Assembly: GCA_045562575.1 (NCBI GenBank)
Contig: JBJKVQ010000028.1
Span: 1-64,000, forward strand
Reading direction: 5' to 3'
Source of the DNA: UBA6952 sp045562575
GTDB taxonomy: Bacteria > Chloroflexota > Dehalococcoidia > Lucifugimonadales > UBA6952
Length of the DNA stretch: 64,000 nucleotides
Below are positions 1-7,708 of the stretch, in pieces; the first letter of the stretch is position 1; every line of letters begins with the position of its first letter. The notes under the pieces are model-generated. The model was not told the DNA's origin. It did no database searches and was given only the letters and a program-made list of their open reading frames with translations. A program made the position numbers and the translations under genes.

Positions 1-258
1 CATGGTCATGATGAAGATAAAGAAGAACATGGTGAACATGGTGACAAAGATGAACATGAAGGCCATGGTCATGATGAAGAAAAAGAAGAACATGGTGAAC
101 ATGACGAAAAAGACAAAGATGAACATGAAGGCCATGGTCATGATGAAGATAAAGAAGAACACGGTGAACATGGTGACAAAGATGAACACGAAGGTCATGG
201 TCATGATGAAGATAAAGAAGAACACGGTGAACATGGTGACAAAGATGAACACGAAGGT
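1..258 (+). repeat. Tandem repeat encoding the His-rich metal loop of ZnuA
   Basis: Four consecutive units begin with CATGGTCATGATGAAGA at 1, 64, 133 and 196, with lengths 63, 69, 63 and 63 bases (21, 23, 21 and 21 codons), followed by a degenerate partial unit from 259. Units 3 and 4 are identical at the base level. Each unit encodes roughly HGHDEDKEEHGEHGDKDEHEG. Unit 2 carries two extra codons. The array may extend upstream of the window. Confidence 0.95.
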
Positions 259-801
259 CATGAAGGCCATGATCATGGAGTATATGATCCTCATTTTTGG
301 TTCGACCCAACTAGAGTCTCATTAGCAGTTGATGCTATTAAAATAGCATTAGTAAATATTGATCCAGAAAATAAAGATTCTTACGAAACATCAGCAAATA
401 ATTATACAGCAAAGTTAACTGAGTTAGATGTTCAAACAAAGGATTTAATATCAACAATTCCAGCAGATCAAAGAAAATTTATCACTACTCATGAAGCTTT
501 GGGTTATTTGGAAGCTAGATATGATGTTGAAGTTTTAGCTGCAATAATTCCAAGTATTACAACAGAGGCTACGGCTACACCAAAGCAACTTGTAAATGTA
601 ATTGAAGAAATTAAAGAACATGAAATAAAAGTTCTATTTATGGAATCTGAAAGTCCAACCAAAGCGGCTGAAGTTATAGCGCAAGAAACTGGAGTGACTT
701 TGGTTTCAGGACTATGGGTTGAGACTCTACAAGAGAATCAGACCTACATAGATTTCATGGAAAGTAACGTCAATATAATTGTAGAAAATTTAAAAGTTTA
801 A
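1..801 (+). CDS. znuA: Zn/Mn ABC transporter solute-binding protein, 5' truncated by the window edge
   Basis: C-terminal 266 residues of a cluster A-I metal-binding periplasmic/lipoprotein component, read in frame 1 from the first base; the start lies upstream. The first 86 codons are a His/Asp/Glu/Lys-rich loop made of tandem repeats, the variable metal-sensing loop of ZnuA-type proteins. It is followed by DPHFWFDP, which carries a conserved metal-ligand His (codon at 292), THEALGYLEARY with the next ligand His (codon at 490), and a C-terminal MESES...WVETL...Y.DFM..N region matching the family end. It binds extracytoplasmic Zn2+ or Mn2+ and hands it to the permease encoded at 1824-2672. Shorter open frames in frame 2 across the repeat are shadows. 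The His-rich loop favours zinc over manganese, which is inference. Confidence 0.9.
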   Translation, partial: HGHDEDKEEHGEHGDKDEHEGHGHDEEKEEHGEHDEKDKDEHEGHGHDEDKEEHGEHGDKDEHEGHGHDEDKEEHGEHGDKDEHEGHEGHDHGVYDPHFWFDPTRVSLAVDAIKIALVNIDPENKDSYETSANNYTAKLTELDVQTKDLISTIPADQRKFITTHEALGYLEARYDVEVLAAIIPSITTEATATPKQLVNVIEEIKEHEIKVLFMESESPTKAAEVIAQETGVTLVSGLWVETLQENQTYIDFMESNVNIIVENLKV

Positions 802-813
802 CCTAGGTAAAGA

Positions 814-860
814 GATGAGTCCTTCTCCTCCACTTCCCTTGAAGGACTCATCCCTTTTAT
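814..860 (+). terminator. Intrinsic terminator after znuA
   Basis: A perfect 12-bp stem (814-825 GATGAGTCCTTC with 841-852 GAAGGACTCATC) encloses a 15-nt pyrimidine-rich loop and is followed by CCTTTTAT. It begins 12 bases after the znuA stop, so znuA is transcribed separately from the ATPase and permease downstream. Confidence 0.85.
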
Positions 861-982
861 AACAAATTACTAGTACAGTTGTATGGATACATGGTTTAAA
901 TTATACTTTCAGTCTATCTTGTTGTACTTGTTTCATTGTTGTTTTCCCTAAATTTGAGTTACACTTAAATCCTTAATACGAA

Positions 983-1003
983 TTCTTATTACTTTCATAA
1001 GAA
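983..1003. promoter_or_regulatory. Inverted repeat upstream of the metal transporter ATPase gene, possible operator
   Basis: TTCTTAT (983-989), a 7-base spacer, then ATAAGAA (997-1003) form a perfect 7-7-7 inverted repeat about 50 bases before the ATPase start. Its position suits a Zur/MntR-type metalloregulator operator, but I cannot assign a regulator. The remaining part of 861-1033 shows no other clear signal. Confidence 0.35.
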
Positions 1004-1033
1004 GCAAATAATGGGGATTACTTTTTCAGATAA

Positions 1034-1834
1034 GTGATTTTTAATAGAGTTATGCATATGCTAAAAGAAGCTTGCGATCAAATAGTTTCAAATGGATGTT
1101 GTGTTACTGTGGGTAATGCAATGATTTTAGATGATGTTTCTTTCACGATAAAGGAAGGTAGTTTGGTTGGGGTCGTTGGACCAAATGGTGGTGGAAAAAC
1201 AACTTTATTTAATGCTATATTAGGACTTGCTCCAATTACTCAGGGCTCGCTCACAATAAATGGTATGAATCCTAGTAGTGTCAAAGGAATGATTGGATAT
1301 GTCCCGCAGAGAGATCAGTTGAACTGGAATTTCCCAATGACAGCTAGACAAGTTGTACAAATGGGAATTACAAAGAATTCATCCTTCAATCCCTTCTTAT
1401 CAAAAAACAATCAAAATCTGATAGAAGAATGCCTGGAGAAAGTATCATTACTCTCACGAATTGATAATTTAGTTGAGGACATGTCAGGTGGAGAAAGACA
1501 AAGAGTTTTTTTGGCGAGGACTTTAGCTCAAGGTGCAAATATTTTACTACTAGATGAAGTTTTTAGTGGTGTGGATGTTGGATCACAAGAACAATTAATT
1601 GACGTCTTGAGAGAACTTGCTAATGATGGAAAGACCATTTTAATGTCTACACATGATTTGAATACGATTAACGAGAGGTTTGATGAAGTATTGTGCCTTA
1701 ATAGACATTGTTGCGCTTACGGTGATCCCGTCAAAGTCTTGACCCAAGAGGTATTAGCTGAACTATATGGGTCTCATACATCAATGTTTAGAAACCATAC
1801 TTTAAATAATCATGGGCAGAATTATGGGAATTGA
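1034..1834 (+). CDS. znuC: Zn/Mn ABC transporter ATP-binding protein
   Basis: ATPase of the metal importer. Visible motifs are Walker A GPNGGGKTT (about residues 49-57 of the longest form), Q-loop VPQRDQ, signature SGGERQRV, Walker B ILLLDEV and the H-loop in MSTHD. The start is uncertain: GTG at 1034 is the longest (266 aa), but ATG at 1052 or 1058 fits the family N-terminus better, and none has a good ribosome binding site. The 3' end overlaps the permease gene. Cys and His residues near the C-terminus (LNRHCCAYGDP) match the usual region where this family reads 'G.P..V'. The Zn versus Mn assignment cannot be settled from sequence. Confidence 0.88.
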   Translation: MIFNRVMHMLKEACDQIVSNGCCVTVGNAMILDDVSFTIKEGSLVGVVGPNGGGKTTLFNAILGLAPITQGSLTINGMNPSSVKGMIGYVPQRDQLNWNFPMTARQVVQMGITKNSSFNPFLSKNNQNLIEECLEKVSLLSRIDNLVEDMSGGERQRVFLARTLAQGANILLLDEVFSGVDVGSQEQLIDVLRELANDGKTILMSTHDLNTINERFDEVLCLNRHCCAYGDPVKVLTQEVLAELYGSHTSMFRNHTLNNHGQNYGN

Positions 1835-2672
1835 GTTTCTATATGAACCATTCACATATGAATTTATGTTGCGATCCTTGATAGTTGCAATAGCGGTTGG
1901 ATTTATGCTACCACTACTGGGCGCATATGTAATAAATAGAAATTTAGGCTTTATGGGAGACGCCCTAGCTCATTCAGCCTTTCCTGCAATGATTTTGGGA
2001 TTATTAATAGGTGTAAATATTTTAGTCGCTGCAATACCAGGAGTTATAATTATGGCTCTTTTACTTGGATATATTGTCAACACCTCCAAAATTGGTGAAG
2101 ACACAGCAATCGGAATCCTGTTCTCTAGTTTATTCGCATTGGGTTTCATTTTATTATCAATTTACGATAATATTCCTTTGAATATTGAAGATGTGTTGTT
2201 TGGCCAAATTTTAGGTGTATCCAATAATGATGTTTTAATAACTTTCGTTTTGTTAATAATCGTTGTAATTACATCACTTATATTTTATAAACAATTTTTA
2301 TTTATTTCTTTTGACCCAATTGGAGCCAGAGTATCAGGACTAAGGGTCACTCTATTGGATAATATCTTTTTAATAGTTTTGTCTTTAGCTATTATAGGTT
2401 CTTTGCAATCTGTAGGTATCATCTTAGTATTGAGTATGCTTATCACGCCTGCTGCTGCTGCAAAATTAATTATGAAAACTTTTGTTGGTTCAATAGTAGC
2501 TGGAAGTATTTTTGGAATTATGGCATCCGTAATCGGTTTGTATTTATCTTACTATTTAGATTTTCCATCAGGTCCATCTATGGCTTTAACCGCTGCATCA
2601 ATATTTGTCATTGTTTGGATTCTTAAACAATCATTTAACTACACTTCCAGTAACTTTATTATTTCAAAATAA
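1824..2672 (+). CDS. znuB: Zn/Mn ABC transporter permease (ABC-3 family)
   Basis: Hydrophobic protein with about eight or nine membrane helices of the ABC-3 (ZnuB/MntB) family. Family landmarks seen are NRNLGFMGDALAHSAFPAM near the N-terminus, DPIGARVSGL in the middle and LSMLITPAAAA near the C-terminus. It forms the channel for the metal delivered by the binding protein and powered by the ATPase encoded just upstream. An in-frame ATG at 1812 would extend it by four residues; both starts overlap the ATPase gene (stop at 1832-1834), implying translational coupling. Length about 282 aa is normal. Confidence 0.88.
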   Translation: MGIEFLYEPFTYEFMLRSLIVAIAVGFMLPLLGAYVINRNLGFMGDALAHSAFPAMILGLLIGVNILVAAIPGVIIMALLLGYIVNTSKIGEDTAIGILFSSLFALGFILLSIYDNIPLNIEDVLFGQILGVSNNDVLITFVLLIIVVITSLIFYKQFLFISFDPIGARVSGLRVTLLDNIFLIVLSLAIIGSLQSVGIILVLSMLITPAAAAKLIMKTFVGSIVAGSIFGIMASVIGLYLSYYLDFPSGPSMALTAASIFVIVWILKQSFNYTSSNFIISK

Positions 2673-2754
2673 AGTTATGTTTTAGAAATACCCCGTTTTA
2701 GAATCACGCATACATATTTATATATTATTTGCACATCATATATTACTCTTCAGG

Positions 2755-2784
2755 TTGATATTTACCAACAATACAGATTAGAAT
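2755..2784 (+). promoter_or_regulatory. Sigma70-type promoter for the PLP enzyme gene
   Basis: TTGATA at 2755-2760, an 18-base spacer and TAGAAT at 2779-2784, about 48 bases before the ATG at 2833. A GGGG ribosome binding site lies directly before that ATG. The rest of 2673-2832 shows no terminator or gene. Confidence 0.45.
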
Positions 2785-2832
2785 GCGATCAAATTGGGGA
2801 AAATAATTCTTATTTAAAACTTTGGGGTATAC

Positions 2833-4167
2833 ATGCAACAAAAAATAGATCATGAAATTGCTCAATATCAATCCAAAACCATTACTTCAAAATCCTTACA
2901 AGATAGAGCATCAAATTACTTACCGGGTGGTAGTACAAGAGATGCTCAATACTTTGACCCATACCCTATATTTGCAGATTACGGAAAAGGACATTATTTA
3001 TTCGATGTAGACAATAATAAATATCTGGATTTTGTTATTAACGCTACCAGTCTAATTTTAGGCCACTCACATCCAGAAATAATCACTAGTCTTCAAAAAC
3101 AAGTTGAACTAGGAACTGCATTTAGTGCTCCTATAGAAAAATTAATTGATTATTCTGAACTCTTATGTAAAAGAATTCCCTCAATAGATACTCTGAGATT
3201 TACTAACTCTGGTACTGAAGCAACACTTTTAGCTATACGAGCTGCTCGAGCTTATACAAAAAGATCTAAGATTGCCAAATTTGAAGGCGGATATCATGGA
3301 ACACATGAATCTGTTGTTATTAGTGTAACTCCACAATTAGAGAATTTGTCAGAATCTGAATATAACCCTGTCCGAGGTTATGAAAGCCAACCTTCGAATA
3401 TTTTAGAAGATGTTGTATTGTTACCCTACAACAATCTAGATGTATGTGAAACGATTTTGCGTTCACATAAAGATAATTTGTCTTGTGTAATAATAGAACC
3501 AATAGTATCTGCATTTGGTTACACACCTCTAAATTTAGATTTCCTACAAGGTATTCGACAAATAACGGAAGAATTAAATATTTTGCTCATTTTTGATGAG
3601 GTACAAAGTTTAAGAATTTCATCAGGAGGAGCTCAAGAATATTTTGGAGTATTCCCTGATTTGACAGCTATGGGAAAAATTATTGGTGGCGGTATGCCAG
3701 TAGGCGCTTTTGGTGGCCGAAGGGATATTATGTCTATATTTGATCAGTCGGAAGGTAAATCTTACATTCCCCATTCGGGAACTTTTAATGGAAACCCTAT
3801 GACATTAGCCGCAGGGTTTGTAACTATGAATCATTTAACCCCAGAAGTATATGCACAACTAAACAACTTAGGAGAAATATTACGGCAAAAATTACGATCT
3901 GTGTTTGCTGAATTTGAAATACCAACAGTCATATCAGGTATTGGTTCGTTTTTTGGAATACATTTCCGACAAAATGAAATTACTGACTATCGTTCAACTT
4001 TTGATTCAAACAAATCAATGAGAAGATTACTCTTTTTAAGTCTTATAAATAGCGGAATATTATTACAAAGCCAAGCAGCAGGTTCTTTAAATATATTATC
4101 AACTGAATTAGAAATAGATATTTTAGTAAATACCACAAGAGATGTTTTAGAAAAAATCAAATATTAG
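2833..4167 (+). CDS. Class-III PLP-dependent aminotransferase, glutamate-1-semialdehyde aminomutase-like
   Basis: 444 aa, fold type I, class III. Recognisable parts are the N-terminal YLPGGSTRD, the substrate/cofactor region TNSGTEAT and GGYHGTHE, DEVQSLR where the Asp holds the pyridine nitrogen, and AMGKIIGGGMPVGAFGG containing the Schiff-base Lys. The overall layout resembles HemL, but the neighbours (amidohydrolase and RidA) and DEVQ in place of DEVM point to a catabolic aminotransferase or aminomutase rather than tetrapyrrole synthesis. Substrate unknown. It is followed after 14 bases by the amidohydrolase gene, likely in one operon. Confidence 0.8.
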   Translation: MQQKIDHEIAQYQSKTITSKSLQDRASNYLPGGSTRDAQYFDPYPIFADYGKGHYLFDVDNNKYLDFVINATSLILGHSHPEIITSLQKQVELGTAFSAPIEKLIDYSELLCKRIPSIDTLRFTNSGTEATLLAIRAARAYTKRSKIAKFEGGYHGTHESVVISVTPQLENLSESEYNPVRGYESQPSNILEDVVLLPYNNLDVCETILRSHKDNLSCVIIEPIVSAFGYTPLNLDFLQGIRQITEELNILLIFDEVQSLRISSGGAQEYFGVFPDLTAMGKIIGGGMPVGAFGGRRDIMSIFDQSEGKSYIPHSGTFNGNPMTLAAGFVTMNHLTPEVYAQLNNLGEILRQKLRSVFAEFEIPTVISGIGSFFGIHFRQNEITDYRSTFDSNKSMRRLLFLSLINSGILLQSQAAGSLNILSTELEIDILVNTTRDVLEKIKY

Positions 4168-4181
4168 AAAAGTGGGAACTA

Positions 4182-5777
4182 ATGACCGATTATATAGCTG
4201 ATATAGTAGTAATTAATGCTAATATCCATACCGTAAACAGCAAACAACCAAAAGCAGAAAGTTTTGCTGTAAAAAACGGGAGATTTATTGTTGTTGGTAA
4301 TAATTCAGATACAACAATGCTGATAGGTCAAAATACAAAAGTCTTCGATCTATCAGGAAATACTATTGTTCCTGGTTTTATTGATGCACATATACATGTA
4401 TTGAGTAGCGGTTCAAGACATGTAATGGCTGCAGACTGTGATTTACGAAGCATCACGGATGTCCAAGATGCTTTAAAACGAAGAGCTGATAAAACTGAAA
4501 AAGGTGGATGGGTACAAGGGTTTAAATACGATGATACTAAAACAGAAGACAACAGATTTTTAACTTCAAATGATCTTGATAAAGTAAGTACAGAGCTTCC
4601 AATTTATGTTGCTCACCGTGCAGGACATGTTTACTATGCAAATAGTAAAGCGCTAGCTCTTGCTGGATATACAGATACATCGCCTGATCCTCATGGAGGT
4701 AAATTAGGTCGGGACCCAAATACTGGCAAATTAAATGGAGTAATTTATGAAAGAGCTGCCGAACCAATGAGGAATCTCCTTCCTCAAATAAACTCTAATG
4801 ATAGAAAAAGAGGTTTAAAATTAATCAATTCTATGCTTAGTGAAGTAGGTCTTACAAGTGTTCATGACGCAATGGTTTCAAATGATGAATTTGTGACCTA
4901 TCAAGAAGGTCTAAGCAACGATGAATTAAATTTACGAGTTTATATGTTAATGCATAGAGCCCACTTTCCTGATTTGAAAGAAGCAGGTATACGAACAGGA
5001 TTTGGTAATAATCGGTTAAAAGTTGGTGGTATAAAAATGGTATCAGATGGTGCAATTGCAGCACGAACTGCTTATCTTTCTGAGCCTTATATTGGATCTG
5101 ATCACGACGATTGTGGAATACAGGCTATGAGTGCTGAAGAAATCAATGAATCTGTAAGAGAAATACATAATGCAGGGTTTCAAGTTTGTATTCACGCAAA
5201 TGGAGATCTTGCTATAGATATGGTTCTAGATGCATATGAATCTGCATTAAGTGAATTTCCAAGAAAAAATACTAGACATCGAATTGAACATTGTACATTA
5301 GTAAACCCAAAAATATTAACCCGAATGAAAAATACAGGCACTATTGCTACACCTTTTTGCACTTATGTCTATTACCACGGTGAAAAAATGCAATACTATG
5401 GTGATCAAAGATTAGAATGGATGTTTGCCCAAAAATCTTTTATGGATTATGGAGTAGTATCTACAGGAGCAACAGATTACCCACCAGGCCCATATGAACC
5501 ATTACTAGGTATACAAAGTTGTGTTACACGAACAGATATAAACGGAACTCTTTGGGGTGCCAGCCAAAAAATACCTGTTGAAGATGCATTAAGAATATAT
5601 ACTCTAAATGGCGCTTATGCTTCTTTTGAAGAAAATATCAAAGGATCAATAGAAGTAGGTAAATTAGCAGATTACGTAGTACTAGAAGAAGATTTATTAA
5701 AAGTTGATCCATTTGCTATCAAGGATATAAAAGTTTTACAAACAGTTGTTGGCGGGAAAACAACTTATGAAATATAA
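4182..5777 (+). CDS. Amidohydrolase family protein, YtcJ-like
   Basis: 531-residue metal-dependent hydrolase of the amidohydrolase_3/YtcJ group. It has GFIDAHIHV with the HxH metal pair, KMVSDGAIAART where the bridging Lys/Glu position lies, later metal His residues in CIHANGD and RIEHC, and the catalytic Asp in STGATDYPPGP. The C-terminus has GSIEVGKLADYVVLEEDLL, the small beta-sandwich typical of the superfamily. No signal peptide, so cytoplasmic. It probably cleaves an amide or imide; substrate unknown. It lies between a class-III PLP enzyme and RidA, suggesting a small catabolic operon for a nitrogen compound. Confidence 0.82.
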   Translation: MTDYIADIVVINANIHTVNSKQPKAESFAVKNGRFIVVGNNSDTTMLIGQNTKVFDLSGNTIVPGFIDAHIHVLSSGSRHVMAADCDLRSITDVQDALKRRADKTEKGGWVQGFKYDDTKTEDNRFLTSNDLDKVSTELPIYVAHRAGHVYYANSKALALAGYTDTSPDPHGGKLGRDPNTGKLNGVIYERAAEPMRNLLPQINSNDRKRGLKLINSMLSEVGLTSVHDAMVSNDEFVTYQEGLSNDELNLRVYMLMHRAHFPDLKEAGIRTGFGNNRLKVGGIKMVSDGAIAARTAYLSEPYIGSDHDDCGIQAMSAEEINESVREIHNAGFQVCIHANGDLAIDMVLDAYESALSEFPRKNTRHRIEHCTLVNPKILTRMKNTGTIATPFCTYVYYHGEKMQYYGDQRLEWMFAQKSFMDYGVVSTGATDYPPGPYEPLLGIQSCVTRTDINGTLWGASQKIPVEDALRIYTLNGAYASFEENIKGSIEVGKLADYVVLEEDLLKVDPFAIKDIKVLQTVVGGKTTYEI

Positions 5778-5786
5778 TTAACAAAT

Positions 5787-5894
5787 ATGAGAAACTTTGT
5801 AGAAAAATTTTATATTAAAGATATTTCATCCTACATTACAGCTATGTTAGTAGGTGCTATGCTCGGTCTTGCTATTTGTAAGTTTATGGCATAG
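5787..5894 (+). CDS. Possible 35-residue single-helix membrane peptide
   Basis: A short open frame of 35 codons encodes a polar N-terminus (MRNFVEKFYIKDISS) followed by a hydrophobic, small-residue-rich helix (ITAMLVGAMLGLAICKFMA) with a GxxxG pattern. It fills most of the 164-base gap between the amidohydrolase and ridA. There is no clear ribosome binding site before the ATG, which is the main reason for doubt. No function is proposed. Confidence 0.3.
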   Translation: MRNFVEKFYIKDISSYITAMLVGAMLGLAICKFMA

Positions 5895-5941
5895 GTAAAT
5901 TTATAGCTAATTTATTTATCAATGTTTAGAAAGAGTATAAA

Positions 5942-6331
5942 TTGAAATTAGAGCTTAAAAATCCTGAAAATGCCCCACCACCAGCTGGGAAATATAGCAA
6001 CCTTGCAGTAGTACCTGAAGGAAGCAAACTGCTTTTTATAGCTGGCCAAATTGGAAACTTAAAAAGTGGAGAGATTCTAAAAGGACTAGAAGCGCAGTAT
6101 GATCAGGCACTTCGTAACATAAATTCTATTATAGAATCTGAAGGTGGTACTAAAGAAAATTTAGCTAAAATTACGGTCTTTCTTACTGACGAACCAACAG
6201 ACTGGAATTCAATTGGAAAGGCTAATGAAGAACATTTGAATAAACCAAGACCTGCAATGAGCTGGATATATGTTTCTAAACTATTCAAACCAGAAGTAAA
6301 GGTAGAAATTGAAGCAACAGCCGCAGTTTAA
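5942..6331 (+). CDS. ridA: RidA family enamine/imine deaminase
   Basis: 129 aa, the usual length for the YjgF/YER057c/UK114 family. Family features are FIAGQIG, the Arg in KPRPAMSWI (the carboxylate-binding Arg) and VEIEATAAV at the C-terminus containing the conserved Glu. RidA hydrolyses reactive 2-aminoacrylate or other enamine/imine intermediates released by PLP enzymes, which fits its place after a PLP enzyme gene. Translation starts at TTG (5942) with GAAAGAG as ribosome binding site about 5-9 bases upstream; no ATG fits the family N-terminus. Confidence 0.88.
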   Translation: MKLELKNPENAPPPAGKYSNLAVVPEGSKLLFIAGQIGNLKSGEILKGLEAQYDQALRNINSIIESEGGTKENLAKITVFLTDEPTDWNSIGKANEEHLNKPRPAMSWIYVSKLFKPEVKVEIEATAAV

Positions 6332-6347
6332 CATATCTGAAGGATGG

Positions 6348-7508
6348 CTATTTAGAAAAAACTTTACTTAGCCTTTTAACACCTTCTACTAAATCATTTG
6401 GCTCGTATAATGTATAAGTAAGCCTTAAAAAGCTGTCATAATCACTAGTATGAGTAAAAAAATTCCCTGGTCTAAATGAAACCCCAAATTCTTCTGCTTT
6501 ATCTAAAAAATTTGATGTGTTTAATTTTTCAATAATTTTTATCCAAAAATAATATCCACCCTTGGGAAATATATATTCTATTGAATTATCAAAATACTGT
6601 TTGAGAGAATTATCCATTACTGTGGCCCTATGTAAATATTCATTTTGTAATTCATGAATATGAGATTCCAAAAGATTCATTCCAATCAATTCATTTACAA
6701 TTGTTGAAGTAAAGTGATTCAAGCCTCCCCCGCTAAAGGCTAACGGAGAATCTGTAAAGGTATTGATTAATTGGGGGTTAGAATAAATCCAACCAAGCCT
6801 TAATCCTGGAGCTAATATTTTTGAAAAAGACCCCAATGAAATCACCTTTCCTTGTGTATCATAATCCAATAATGATGTCGGAGGAGGTTCATTAAAATAA
6901 ATAAATTGGTATACTTCATCGGCGACAATATAAAAGTTATACTTATTTGCTAAACTAACTAACCTTTCCCTATTTTGTGAAGGCATAGTTGTTCCTGTTG
7001 GATTATGAAAAGTGGGTATTGAATATAAAAATTTTGGCTTTAAACCTGACTTTAATTTATGTTCAAGATCATCTAAATCTAGTCCATTTTCATTACAATT
7101 AACACCCATAACATTTAATTTATGACTTTTAAGCATTCCTTCAACGACAAAATATGTTGGATTTTCAACGACAACAGTATCGCCAGCAACAGTAAATAAA
7201 GTACAGATAAAATCTATGGCTTGTGAAGCACCGCTTGTAATGAATAATTGATTGGAGAAAACCTTATTGCTGGAATACCCTTTTTGCTGAGACAAAAATC
7301 TTGCCAATGTTTCTATAAATGGACCATATCCTTGGGAAGCACCATATTGTAAAGATTCTGCATGATCGTAGTCAAGCATACTAAGTGTAGATTGTTTTAT
7401 TTTCTCAAGAGGATGTAATCTTGCTGATGGATGCCCCCATCCAAGATCTATAACCCCTTCTTTGATATCTAGTAATAGTTTTGGTAAATCAGATTTCATA
7501 ATCGACAT
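6348..7508 (-). CDS. Class-I PLP-dependent aminotransferase (2-aminoadipate aminotransferase/MocR-domain type)
   Basis: 386 aa aspartate-aminotransferase-fold enzyme without the GntR DNA-binding domain of true MocR proteins. Signature parts are DLGWGHPSARLHP, the YGASQGYGP motif, PTFHNPTG, ADEVYQFIYF and SLGSFSKILAPGLRLGW with the Schiff-base Lys. This pattern matches LysN/ARO8-like broad-specificity aminotransferases acting on aromatic, branched or 2-aminoadipate substrates. ATG at 7508 or 7499 can serve as start; neither has a strong ribosome binding site. It converges on ridA with a 16-base gap and no terminator hairpin I can see. Confidence 0.82.
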   Translation of the reverse strand: MSIMKSDLPKLLLDIKEGVIDLGWGHPSARLHPLEKIKQSTLSMLDYDHAESLQYGASQGYGPFIETLARFLSQQKGYSSNKVFSNQLFITSGASQAIDFICTLFTVAGDTVVVENPTYFVVEGMLKSHKLNVMGVNCNENGLDLDDLEHKLKSGLKPKFLYSIPTFHNPTGTTMPSQNRERLVSLANKYNFYIVADEVYQFIYFNEPPPTSLLDYDTQGKVISLGSFSKILAPGLRLGWIYSNPQLINTFTDSPLAFSGGGLNHFTSTIVNELIGMNLLESHIHELQNEYLHRATVMDNSLKQYFDNSIEYIFPKGGYYFWIKIIEKLNTSNFLDKAEEFGVSFRPGNFFTHTSDYDSFLRLTYTLYEPNDLVEGVKRLSKVFSK

Positions 7509-7708
7509 AATTTATATATTTGGAATACTATATCATTTTTCCAAAAAGTTTTGATAAACAACTAAAGTTCGCCAGATAAACAAAAATATCTATAGAAATA
7601 TTCTATACCAAGCACAAAAATGCTTGATGTGAGGATTCAATACGTATTATTCTGGCAAAAATAAATACAAATAACCTTATGATTGAATATAAGTTTAGGA
7701 GAAAAGTA

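Noticed and set aside
2..325. Open frame in frame 2 across the His-rich repeat, giving a Met/Lys-rich protein
   Set aside because: It is a shadow of the repeat. Frame 1 gives the continuous ZnuA sequence into conserved motifs.
883..951. 22-codon ORF (MDTWFKLYFQS...) in the znuA-znuC gap
   Set aside because: No ribosome binding site, low complexity and no protein-like pattern; chance frame in AT-rich DNA.
7612..7627. AAGCA-CAAAAA-TGCTT hairpin upstream of icd
   Set aside because: Short stem with no adjoining regulatory sequence; could be chance.
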